DNA of 64,000 nucleotides, from contig NZ_PTJS01000001.1 in the NCBI RefSeq assembly GCF_002941025.1, positions 1,054,001 to 1,118,000 of the forward strand, written 5' to 3'. The notes under the pieces are model-generated. The model searched no databases. It was given only the letters and a program-made list of their open reading frames with translations, and was not told the DNA's origin. The first letter of the stretch is position 1, and every line of letters starts with the position of its first letter. This DNA is from Streptomyces sp. QL37. GTDB lineage: Bacteria > Actinomycetota > Actinomycetes > Streptomycetales > Streptomycetaceae. Positions 43,342-50,552 of this stretch are shown here, piece by piece. Both the position numbers and the translations under genes were made by a program.

Positions 43342-43545
43342 TCCCTGGAGCACTTCTGATACACGGGGCGCTGGGGGCGCGACTCCCGGTGGCTCCCGCC
43401 GCTGCCCCACCTCCGACCAGCCGTTCCGGGCATCTCCGGACCAAGGCCCGGCTCTCCCCCTGCGGTCACCGTGCCCTTGGGGGTGCACGGGCTCAGCTTG
43501 TTCCAGCCTTGGCGGGGCTTCGGTGACGACGGTAAGTTCTCCGCG

Positions 43546-44025
43546 GTGACTTTGGTGGAGACGCGGGGCCTCACTTCGATGTCCGACGAAGTGCGTTTGC
43601 GTTGGGTGGCGTTGGGGGACACGAGTCGGCGGCCTGCTGTGGTCCTGCTCCATGGCGGCCCGGGGCTGCCGGACTATCTGGGCGATGTCGCCCCCATGGT
43701 CGCGGACCTCGCACCCGTGTACCGGTACGACCAGCGTGGCACGGGCCGGTCCCCGTGGAGGGGCCCCCACACCTTCGCCCGGCACACCGACGATCTCGCC
43801 GCACTGCTCGACGCCTGGGACGTGCCCGAGGCCGTGCTGACCGGGCACTCCTACGGCACCGACCTGGCGAGCAGGTTCTGCCTGAGACCGCTCGATTCGC
43901 TCGCTCCTCAGCTCGCTCTCCCCCTGATCAGGATCGAGGGCGCCGGGCACGAGCCCTGGTTGGAGCAGCCCGCCGCCGTGCGTACGCAGCTGCGGCGATT
44001 CGTGCGAAGCGCCGTGGACGCGTAG
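43546..44025 (+). pseudogene. Internally deleted alpha/beta-hydrolase (proline iminopeptidase-like)
   Basis: About 159 aa from GTG 43546 (or 148 aa from ATG 43579). The first half is a normal hydrolase: VVLLHGGPGLPDYLG, YRYDQRGTGRSPW and the elbow LTGHSYGTDLASRF. Shortly after the elbow the sequence jumps to RIEGAGHEPWLEQP, the catalytic-His end, so the cap domain and the strand with the catalytic Asp (about 100 residues) are missing. The frame is kept. A functional short form cannot be excluded, but the loss of the core makes it unlikely. Confidence 0.6.
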
Positions 44026-44170
44026 GGCCGACGGGCTCACCGGCTGGTCCTGTTCGTTCGGCCACCGCGGCATTCGAGCGAATCGGGCCTCGGGTCCGGT
44101 GGGGTGGTCCGGGCCGAGGCGCGGCCGGCCGGTGCCCGTCGACGCGCGCCGGCGAAGCCGTGACACACGC
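44026..44170. other. Intergenic region upstream of the LPMO promoter
   Basis: No gene or clear signal supported in these 145 bp. Confidence 0.5.
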
Positions 44171-44198
44171 TTGACACGAACACGTCCGCTTGTATGGT
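44171..44198 (+). promoter_or_regulatory. Sigma-70-type promoter of the LPMO gene
   Basis: TTGACA (44171-44176) and TATGGT (44193-44198) are 16 bp apart, a near-consensus promoter that is unusual in this GC-rich sequence. Transcription would begin near 44205, giving a leader of about 185 nt. Confidence 0.75.
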
Positions 44199-44208
44199 CT
44201 AGGCCAAC
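44193..44208. promoter_or_regulatory. DasR-type operator (dre) on the LPMO promoter
   Basis: TATGGTCTAGGCCAAC matches the DasR dyad A(C/G)TGGTCTAGACCA(C/G)T at its core TGGTCTAG-CCA. It covers the -10 box, so DasR would block transcription until N-acetylglucosamine-derived signals release it. This is known logic for chitin genes in Streptomyces. Confidence 0.75.
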
Positions 44209-44211
44209 AGA

Positions 44212-44277
44212 ACTCACCGCTCCGCTTGCGGAGTTGAGCTCGGTCGGCATCTCCGCATGCCGACGGGCTCGGTGAGT
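44212..44277 (+). promoter_or_regulatory. Structured 5' leader with three-way-junction fold
   Basis: ACTCACCG (44212-44219) pairs perfectly with CGGTGAGT (44270-44277) and encloses two hairpins: CTCCGC/GCGGAG (44220-44233) and GTCGGCAT/ATGCCGAC (44243-44264). The loop of the second hairpin is CTCCGC, identical to the 5' strand of the first, so it could compete for GCGGAG. It lies near the start of the predicted mRNA, about 115 nt before the LPMO start codon. Confidence 0.5.
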
Positions 44278-44391
44278 GCGCGTGACCTTCGCGCCTCTTG
44301 GCCCCCACCCAGAGGCCGTACCCGGCGCGTGCGGTCACCCCCACATATGACCGCACACGCCCCGGGGCGGCCTGATGTGAAGGAGTTACGT

Positions 44392-44910
44392 ATGCACGCC
44401 AGCAGGAAGACAGCGGCACTGATCGGCGCGGCTCTGGCCCCCGTCATCGCGATCAGTCTGCCCGCCGGTTCGGCGAGTGCCCACGGTTACATCTCGGATC
44501 CGCCCAGCCGGCAGGCCCAGTGCGCGGCGGGGACGGTGTCCTGCGGGGACATCACCTACGAACCTCAGAGCGTGGAAGGGCCCAAGGGCCTGACCACCTG
44601 CAGCGGCGGGAACAGCCGCTTCGCGGAGCTGGACGACGACAGCAAGGGCTGGGCCGTCACCTCGGTCCCGAAGAACGCTACGTTCTCCTGGAAGCTCACC
44701 GCTCAGCACTCCACCAGCACCTGGGAGTACTACGTCGGCGGTCAGCAGATCGCCCTGTTCGACGACGGCGGCGCCAAGCCGGGCGCAGTGGTGAACCACG
44801 AGGTCGACTTCGGCGGCCTCACCGGGCAGCAGAAGGTGCTCGCCGTGTGGAACGTCGCCGACACCGACAACGCGTTCTACGCGTGCATCGACGTCAACGT
44901 CGGCGCCTGA
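44392..44910 (+). CDS. Secreted lytic polysaccharide monooxygenase, AA10 family (chitin-active type)
   Basis: 172 aa. ATG 44392 follows GAAGGAG. The signal peptide ends at ASA-H, leaving His31 as the new N-terminus (HGYISDPPSRQAQC), and His106 (KLTAQHSTSTW) completes the copper histidine brace. The end (VLAVWNVADTDNAFYACIDVNV) is the usual core strand set. There is no binding module. AA10 enzymes of this short type cleave crystalline chitin oxidatively and help chitinases. The DasR site supports chitin control. The chitinase directly downstream is decayed. Confidence 0.95.
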   Translation: MHASRKTAALIGAALAPVIAISLPAGSASAHGYISDPPSRQAQCAAGTVSCGDITYEPQSVEGPKGLTTCSGGNSRFAELDDDSKGWAVTSVPKNATFSWKLTAQHSTSTWEYYVGGQQIALFDDGGAKPGAVVNHEVDFGGLTGQQKVLAVWNVADTDNAFYACIDVNVGA

Positions 44911-45052
44911 CACATCGAGTGGAGGGAAGAGGACGGGAAGGCGGTGGCCCCATCGGGCCCGCCGACCTCGCCCGTCCGGCGGGAGGGGCTTCCACGACAA
45001 GCCCCTCCCGGCCTCTCACACACCTCGCCTTCGTCCGACAGGAGTCGGCCTC

Positions 45053-45393
45053 GTGGAGTCCCGCACACTCGCGCTACTGGCCACCACCGGCGCGGCCGCC
45101 GCCCTCTGCACCCTGGCCCTCGCCCCGACGGCGCTCGCCCAGACGACCAGAACGACTCGTCCGTCGCCTGCAAGACGGGCCTGTGGTACTGGAACACCCA
45201 GAGCGGACCCGGCACCATGACTCCACACGACGCGATGCTCGACAGCGCGGGCTTCGGCGAGACCATCCGTGCCATCAACGGCAGCCTGGAATGCGACGGC
45301 GGCAATCCCGGACAGGTCCAGAGCCGTATCGACAGCTACGAGCGCTTCACCCAGGTCCTGGGCGTCGACCCCGGAGACGATCTCAGCTGCTAG
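45053..45393 (+). pseudogene. Remnant of a secreted GH19 chitinase
   Basis: GTG 45053 opens a signal peptide (TLALLATTGAAAALCTLALAPTALAQ). One base out of frame, from about 45140, comes QNDSSVACKTGLWYWNTQSG...FGETIRAINGSLECDGGNPGQVQSRIDSYERFTQVLG, ending at TAG 45391-45393. The second part is the C-terminal portion of a GH19 catalytic domain (family signature of the type INGxxECxGG). The bulk of the catalytic domain, including both catalytic Glu residues, is gone, and a frameshift separates the two pieces. It probably once worked with the LPMO next to it. Confidence 0.8.
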
Positions 45394-45489
45394 TACCGCA
45401 TCAGGCAACGTTCGCCCTGTTGTGGAGTGACGCGCCATCCGGGTCCTGGTCCTGGGCGACCCATGGCCGTCAGGATGTGCGGGCGGCAG

Positions 45490-45705
45490 ATCGAGTACAC
45501 GTGCGTGAGATCGATGACGGCGAGGGCAGGCGGCTGCCGGCGATCATCCGTGCTGCGTCACTTCACCCTCGACGGCACCGACCATGCCGACCATGCCGAC
45601 CACAGGGAACACGGCGGCATGGTCCGCCGCTACATCATCCGGCGGAACCGCCACGCCGACGACCGGCGCCTCCGTGCCGTCGTGAACAGGGTCGACGTCG
45701 CCTGA
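45490..45705 (+). mobile_element. IS630-family transposase remnant
   Basis: Two pieces in different frames: VREIDDGEGRRLPAIIR (around 45500-45550, N-terminal part of IS630-type transposases) and LRHFTLDGTDHAD...HREHGGMVRRYIIRRNRHADD, then LRAVVNRVDVA (to TGA 45705), the C-terminal part. The central DDE catalytic region is deleted. A short duplication (GACCATGCC twice) lies inside. No inverted repeats or target duplications could be fixed. Confidence 0.6.
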
Positions 45706-45712
45706 TCCGGCG

Positions 45713-46159
45713 CTAGTCGGAGCTCATGCCGAGCGGTTCCGCAGTGGCGTCGCCGGGCCGCTTTGCGGCACCGGTCGCGTAGCAGGCTTCCGGATCGTCG
45801 TCTCCGGCCGGAGCCGTGGCGGCGATGACGGCGTCCAGCGTGTCCCGTGCGGCCAGCAGGCCGGCCACGGCCTCGTCGATGCGTTCACGTTCCCGGTTCA
45901 GGTCGGGCAGCATGCCAGAACAGGCCGGCGCCAGGGTCTGCCCGTCGTCGACCATGCAGGGCATCAGTTCGGCGATCGTGACGGTGTTGAGACCGGCGCC
46001 GAGCAGCATGCGGATGCCCCGCACCGTGGCTATGTCCTCTTCCGTGAACTCGCGATACCCGCTTGGCCGCCGCGTTGGCTTGAGCAGCCCCTGCTCCTCG
46101 TAATAGCGCAGCAGGCGTTGGCTGACCCCGGTCCGCCGGGAGAACTCCCCCATGCGCAT
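45713..46159 (-). CDS. MerR-family regulator
   Basis: 148 aa. The N-terminal winged helix is MRMGEFSRRTGVSQRLLRYYEEQGLL, then GYREFTEEDIATV, followed by a long dimerisation helix. Two Cys (MPCMVDD, PACSGM) lie in the helix region, but the metal-binding loop of classical MerR/CueR is not evident. It is divergent from the imine-reductase-like gene, with an 18-bp palindrome between them, and so most likely regulates that gene. The start at ATG 46159 matches the family. Confidence 0.88.
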   Translation of the reverse strand: MRMGEFSRRTGVSQRLLRYYEEQGLLKPTRRPSGYREFTEEDIATVRGIRMLLGAGLNTVTIAELMPCMVDDGQTLAPACSGMLPDLNRERERIDEAVAGLLAARDTLDAVIAATAPAGDDDPEACYATGAAKRPGDATAEPLGMSSD

Positions 46160-46184
46160 GTGACGACCACCACGTTCAGTTGAC

Positions 46185-46202
46185 TCTCACATCGATGTGA
46201 GA
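46185..46202. promoter_or_regulatory. MerR operator in the divergent promoter
   Basis: TCTCACATCGATGTGAGA is a perfect 18-bp palindrome between the MerR gene and the reductase gene, directly after TTGACT (46180-46185). MerR proteins bind such dyads between -35 and -10 boxes. Confidence 0.75.
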
Positions 46203-46218
46203 CAGCAGTCTATGCCGC

Positions 46219-47127
46219 ATGACGAACCAGCGATCAGCAAGCCCGCAGCACGCACCCGTTACCGTCATCGGCCTCGGCCCCATGGGCCTCGCCCTCGCCG
46301 GGACGCTTCTGGAACACGGCCACCCCACGACCGTCTGGAACCGCACCCCGGAGAAAGCCGACAGCCTCGTCACCAAGGGCGTCCACCGCGCGGGGACCGT
46401 CGCCGAGGCGGTGTCCGCGAGCCCTGTCACGATCACGTGCCTGAAGGACTACGAGACCATGTACGCGGTCCTCGACTCCGCTGGTGACGCCTTGAGGGGC
46501 CGCGCATTGGTAAACCTCAACTCCGGTACCCCGAATGAGGCGCACGCAGCGGTCAGCTGGGCAACCGGGCGAGGCGCCGCCTACATGGACGGCGCGATCA
46601 TGGTGCCGCCGCCGCTCGTCGGGCACCCCGACTCCGTCTTCCTCTACAGCGGTTCACAGGATGTCTTCGACAAGCATCGGGCGACGCTGGCGGGCATGGG
46701 CGCCCCCCGGTACCTCGGCTCCGACCCCAGCCTGGCGGTGCTGTACAACGCGGCACTGCTCGACATGATGTACGCGACCATGAACGGCTTTCTGCACGCC
46801 ACCGCGCTGGTCGGGTCAGCGAACGTCTCGGCGGTCACGTTCGCCGATCTCGCACTCAACTGGTTCATGCCCACGGTCGTGGACTCAACCCTGACCGAGC
46901 AGGCCCCCGACCTGGACGAGGGAAACTACCCCGGCGACGTGGGCACCATGGAGATGAACCTCAACGCGCTCGAGCACATCACCCGCACTTGTGTGGAGCA
47001 GGGCATTCACTCCGACCAGCCGAGGCTGATGCAGGCGATCGCCGAGCGGGCGATCGCCGAGGGCTACAGCGGCAAGAACTACCTGGCCGTGTTCGAAGTC
47101 TTCAAGAAGGCGACACACGCTTCGTGA
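46219..47127 (+). CDS. Imine-reductase-like NADP-dependent oxidoreductase
   Basis: 302 aa. The Rossmann part starts VTVIGLGPMGLALAGTLLEHGHPTTVWNRTPEKAD (GxGxMG with Asn-Arg-Thr for NADPH), then LVNLNSGTPNEAHA and YMDGAIMVPPPLVG. The helical half holds VLYNAALLDMMYATMNGFLHATALVG, with an Asp where R-type imine reductases have theirs. These enzymes reduce cyclic imines, or act more broadly as beta-hydroxyacid dehydrogenase relatives. ATG 46219 has no ribosome site and probably gives a leaderless mRNA. Regulated by the divergent MerR protein (inference). Confidence 0.85.
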   Translation: MTNQRSASPQHAPVTVIGLGPMGLALAGTLLEHGHPTTVWNRTPEKADSLVTKGVHRAGTVAEAVSASPVTITCLKDYETMYAVLDSAGDALRGRALVNLNSGTPNEAHAAVSWATGRGAAYMDGAIMVPPPLVGHPDSVFLYSGSQDVFDKHRATLAGMGAPRYLGSDPSLAVLYNAALLDMMYATMNGFLHATALVGSANVSAVTFADLALNWFMPTVVDSTLTEQAPDLDEGNYPGDVGTMEMNLNALEHITRTCVEQGIHSDQPRLMQAIAERAIAEGYSGKNYLAVFEVFKKATHAS

Positions 47128-47627
47128 CCTCATACGACGTCGAGGCGCACTACCGACAGATCGAGCGTTGCCTGATGCGGCACCGGAAGAACCTCAAGAC
47201 GGCTTCCGACGGCCGTCGGCGCACGACTGCGGTGGCATGCGGCTGACTGGATCCTGCTGCACGTCCCATCGTCCCCGACGGGACGTGCAGCACCGCCGCC
47301 CGCCGGCGGCGCCCGACGCCGCTCCGGGGACCGTCCGATCGTCGACCACCACGCGATGCCGCTCGCAGGCGGCAACCGCCGGGGCATCGTCCGGGTCCGG
47401 CCGCTGCTGGAGAAGTGGTCCCGCCGATCCGGGGTCCGCGGAGCGCGACATTCGCTTCGTGCGGCTGTACGGGGGACGCTCCGCCGCAGACCCGCCGCCG
47501 TATCTGCGCCGATGCCCGCGCCTCTCCGGGTTCGGCGGGAAGCAGGCCAAGAGGGTCGCCGCGGCGGAACGCAGGCTCGGGCTCCCGGAGGCAGGTTGCC
47601 ACCGGCAGGCACAGCCGGGACGGTGCG
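47128..47627. other. Degenerate intergenic region with a long hairpin
   Basis: About 500 bp without a supportable gene. A short plus-strand frame (SYDVEAHYRQIERCLMRH) just after the reductase stop, and a second near 47440-47530 (ERDIRFVRLYGGRSAADPPP), look like scraps of genes but I cannot assign them. The hairpin at 47255-47292 is the only firm structure. Confidence 0.45.
47255..47292 (+). terminator. Long hairpin, probable terminator of the reductase gene
   Basis: TGCTGCACGTCCC and GGGACGTGCAGCA are perfect 13-bp arms with a 12-nt loop. It lies 128 bp beyond the reductase stop. The AT-rich loop is absent and no T-run follows, so another role, such as an element end, is possible. Confidence 0.5.
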
Positions 47628-48206
47628 TCAGACCATCGCGAGCCGGTCCACCAGCAGCTCCATCCTCCGGCCCGTGTCCTCCGGGGGCAGTCGTCCCGCC
47701 CGCGACAGGGTCGCGAGGCCGTGCAGGGCGGCCCAGAAGACCTCGGTGAACAGCCCTGGGTGCACGCCGTCCCCGGCGACCTCGCCGAGGCTCTCCAGCA
47801 AGGCGGCGAAGGCGTCCTTCAGGGGCTCAGGGGTGTCCTCCTTCGCGAAGGCCAGGCCGCCGTCGAGCTGGAACATCGCGTCGTAGACCGCCGGGTTGCG
47901 TTCGGCGAAGTCGAGGTAGGCGCGGGCGAGGGCGGTGACCCGGGCACGTGGACCGTCCGCGGCACGAGCCGCGGCTCTCAGCGCCACGGCCATCTCTGCG
48001 GCGCCTTCGAGGGCGACGGCGCCGATGATCTCCCGCTTGCCGCGGAAGTGGCTGTAGAGGACGGGCTGGCTGTACTCGATCCGCTCGGCGAGACGGCGGG
48101 TGGTGACCGCGTCCCAGCCCTGCTGCTCGGCGAGTTCGCGGGCCGTCGCCAAGATGAGGCGTTCGCGGGCAGCCCGTTCACGCTCCTTGCGTTCCTGTAC
48201 CGACAT
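47628..48206 (-). CDS. TetR/AcrR-family repressor
   Basis: 192 aa. The HTH is ILATARELAEQQGWDAVTTRRLAERIEYSQPVLYSHFRGKREII, with the typical LYSHF helix, and the C-terminal ligand domain follows. Start ATG 48206. It is divergent from the DUF1772 membrane gene, with strong dyads between. It most likely represses itself and that gene. Confidence 0.9.
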   Translation of the reverse strand: MSVQERKERERAARERLILATARELAEQQGWDAVTTRRLAERIEYSQPVLYSHFRGKREIIGAVALEGAAEMAVALRAAARAADGPRARVTALARAYLDFAERNPAVYDAMFQLDGGLAFAKEDTPEPLKDAFAALLESLGEVAGDGVHPGLFTEVFWAALHGLATLSRAGRLPPEDTGRRMELLVDRLAMV

Positions 48207-48215
48207 GAGTCGATC

Positions 48216-48280
48216 CTAGCACCGCTAGACAACGGAGCGGCAGTAGGTCTAGCGTTGCCACATCAGCTATCAACGCTAGA
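48216..48280. promoter_or_regulatory. TetR operators in the divergent spacer
   Basis: TCTAGCGTTG (48248-48257) and CAACGCTAGA (48271-48280) are perfect 10-bp inverse arms 13 bp apart. A second, shorter dyad CTAGC-ACC-GCTAG lies at 48216-48228. The shared CTAGCG/CGCTAG words make these the obvious binding sites for the adjacent TetR protein. Confidence 0.75.
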
Positions 48281-48298
48281 TTTCGGGAGGGATCACCC

Positions 48299-48745
48299 AT
48301 GCTCAACGCACTCGAGGTCTTCACCACCGTGGTCGTCGGCGTGATGGTGGGGGTGGAGTTCTCCGTCGCCTTCGTCATGAACCGGATCTTCGACGCACTC
48401 CCCGACGACAGCGGCCAACTCGGCCGCGCCCACGGGGGCCGGATGCTCGGCGCCGTGATGCCTGTCTGGTACATCACCTCGCTCGCCCTCGTCGCGATAT
48501 GGGCCGTCGCCGGATGGCAGCACCACGGCGCCGGCCTCGTCCTCACCGCCGGCGCGCTGCTGCTCCTCAGTGTGCTGATGTCGATCCTGCTGCTCGTCCC
48601 GATCAACAACCGGAGCAAGACGTGGGCGCCCGACAATCGGCCCGCCGACTGGAAGCAGCAGATGAACCGCTGGGACCGCTTCCACTACATCCGCGTCGCC
48701 GTCATCATCGCGGCCTTCGCCCTGCTGGTCGCCGCCCTCAGCTGA
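48299..48745 (+). CDS. DUF1772 (anthrone oxygenase-like) membrane protein
   Basis: 148 aa with four hydrophobic segments (about 5-28, 50-70, 78-98, 127-147). The family signature includes a conserved Arg/His-containing first segment and PINNRSKTWAP...WKQQMNRWDRFHYIRV near the end. DUF1772 relatives include small anthrone oxygenases, but most are of unknown role. GGGAGG precedes ATG 48299. Its 3' end overlaps the last codons of the convergent SWIM gene by 8 bp. Confidence 0.85.
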   Translation: MLNALEVFTTVVVGVMVGVEFSVAFVMNRIFDALPDDSGQLGRAHGGRMLGAVMPVWYITSLALVAIWAVAGWQHHGAGLVLTAGALLLLSVLMSILLLVPINNRSKTWAPDNRPADWKQQMNRWDRFHYIRVAVIIAAFALLVAALS

Positions 48746-50552
48746 GCCCTCGGGCCGGCACCGCGTCCTGCGCCGGCTCCCAGGCCGCCGCGCACAGGGT
48801 CTCGGACACGGCGGCCGTGTAACGGGCGGCGGCGAGCCAGTGGGTGGCGAAGCCGTCGGTGTCGGCGGGGAGGAGGCGGCCGAAGAGGTCGCGATCCCGT
48901 CGGGCCGCCGAGGCGCACAGGGCGGTGAGGAGACCGGCGGCGGTGGGAAGTCCCGCGCGGCGGATGCGACGGGCCTCGGCGGTCACGTCGCCCAGCGTGC
49001 CGAGGGCGGCGCGGCCCGCCGGGACCGCCTGTTCGACCCGGCGCTCCAGCAGATACAGGGGCGAGTGCGCTCCGGGCCCTCCGGGCTGTGGCGGGGCGGG
49101 GTGCACGGGGGCGGCCGGGTCCGGGAGGTCGGCGCGGCTCAGGCGGTCGAGGCCGAGATCGATCGTGCCCTCGCCGGTGGGGTGCGAGCAGGCGAGGAGG
49201 GCGAGCCGCGGATGGAGGGCGGGCACCAGGCGGCCGATGATCCTCAGCCGTGTCCCCGGCGCCGTGGCCAGCAGCATCAGGTTGTCGCGGTGGGCCAGCG
49301 CGGGGTCGTCGTCGGCGACGGTGAGCCGGACGCGGACGCCTCCCCCGCACAGCGCGAGCAAGCAGGTGCCGCCCGACTCCCCTACCGCGCCGAGGAGTTC
49401 GACGTCCAGGAAGAGCAGGTCGCTGCCGCCGCCGTCCGGGTCCGCGTAGCGGGAGGTGGACCGCAGGGCGCGGGCGGCCTGTTCGGACGGCGGTGTCTCC
49501 CACAGGGTGGCGAGCGGCGGCTCCGTCCACGCCGCACCCCGGGCGGTGACGGCCTTGACGCCCTTCCCGGCGCCCAGTCTGCCGTCCGGCGAGACCGTCG
49601 CCCCCGAGACGGCCAGGCCGGCCCGGCCCAGCTCCCGGTGGGTGAGCGCGCTGTCCCCCAGACGCACGGCCCGGTCGGCCACGCCCAGGGCGCGCCCGAC
49701 GCCGCCGGGTGCCACGTCGCCGACCGTGAAGAGACGGCCGTCGGCCCCGGCGACCCAGGTGCGCACCCCGCCGTGCCCCGAGTCGGTGACCACGGGCTCG
49801 GTGAACAGGCCGTACAGGCGCAACGATCCGTCCGGGCTGTACGGGCGGCGCACGCGGCCTCTGACTGCGGCCAGCTCCGCCCCGGACGTGGTCCCGACCC
49901 GGTGTGCTGTGCCCAGGAGTTCGGCCAAGGCCGTGACGAGGTCGGCGGTGCGGTAGGACGGGTCCCCGGCCCGGGCCGCGCGCAGCAGCGTGACGACGGA
50001 CAGCGCGGTGCCCGCGGCGCGCGGCAGCTGCCGGAGCCGGGCGGTGTGGGCGGCGCGGAGGAGGGCCGCCTGGGCGACGGCGCCCGCCCCGTCGACGCCG
50101 GCCTCCAGCACGGCGGCGCCCGCCGACCACAGGGCGTCGGCCGCTCCACGCTGCGCCGGACTCGCCACCTCGGGCGAGGAGGCGGAGTCGGGAAGGGGCT
50201 CCGTCGCGGAGCGGGGTTCGGGGCACGCGCGGGCGGGCTCATCGGCGGGCTCCGTCGCCGGGTCCGCCGCGGGGGCGGCGCAGGCGGCGGCCGCGCGGTG
50301 GACGCATGCCGGGGCTAGGAGACAACCGCAGGTGATGGCGTCCGCCGCCGCCACCACGCCGCCCGGGGCGTGCAGGCGCAACTCGGTGTCGTCGTCGACC
50401 GCGATCGTCACCGTGTCCCCGTCGCGGTGCACCGGGCGGGCTCCGAGCTTGGTGACCGCCGCGTCCAGCCGCTTGCGCAGCCGGGGCGAGAGGTCCTCCA
50501 CGAGCGTGGCCGTGACCTCCGGTGCGACGGGTGGCAACCGGTCGGCGTTCAT
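48738..50552 (-). CDS. SWIM zinc-finger protein (YehQ-like)
   Basis: 604 aa from ATG 50552, overlapping the vWA stop as ATGA. A SWIM motif (CGCLLAPACVH, CxCx5CxH) lies near residue 76, preceded by a beta hairpin typical of SWIM domains. The remaining 500 residues, helical and beta mixed, are of no known fold (SSPEVASPAQRGAADALWSAG, TARLRQLPRAAGTALSVVTLLRA). SWIM domains bind DNA or protein. As last gene of the vWA/MoxR operon it corresponds in position to E. coli YehQ. Confidence 0.85.
   Translation of the reverse strand: MNADRLPPVAPEVTATLVEDLSPRLRKRLDAAVTKLGARPVHRDGDTVTIAVDDDTELRLHAPGGVVAAADAITCGCLLAPACVHRAAAACAAPAADPATEPADEPARACPEPRSATEPLPDSASSPEVASPAQRGAADALWSAGAAVLEAGVDGAGAVAQAALLRAAHTARLRQLPRAAGTALSVVTLLRAARAGDPSYRTADLVTALAELLGTAHRVGTTSGAELAAVRGRVRRPYSPDGSLRLYGLFTEPVVTDSGHGGVRTWVAGADGRLFTVGDVAPGGVGRALGVADRAVRLGDSALTHRELGRAGLAVSGATVSPDGRLGAGKGVKAVTARGAAWTEPPLATLWETPPSEQAARALRSTSRYADPDGGGSDLLFLDVELLGAVGESGGTCLLALCGGGVRVRLTVADDDPALAHRDNLMLLATAPGTRLRIIGRLVPALHPRLALLACSHPTGEGTIDLGLDRLSRADLPDPAAPVHPAPPQPGGPGAHSPLYLLERRVEQAVPAGRAALGTLGDVTAEARRIRRAGLPTAAGLLTALCASAARRDRDLFGRLLPADTDGFATHWLAAARYTAAVSETLCAAAWEPAQDAVPARGLS

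Noticed and set aside
44209..44391. c-di-AMP (ydaO) riboswitch in the LPMO leader
   Set aside because: The leader folds well but lacks the conserved ydaO sequence blocks I know; kept only as an unclassified structured leader.
47168..47749. 193-codon plus-strand ORF downstream of the imine reductase
   Set aside because: Spans a hairpin and runs antisense into the TetR gene; no family pattern.
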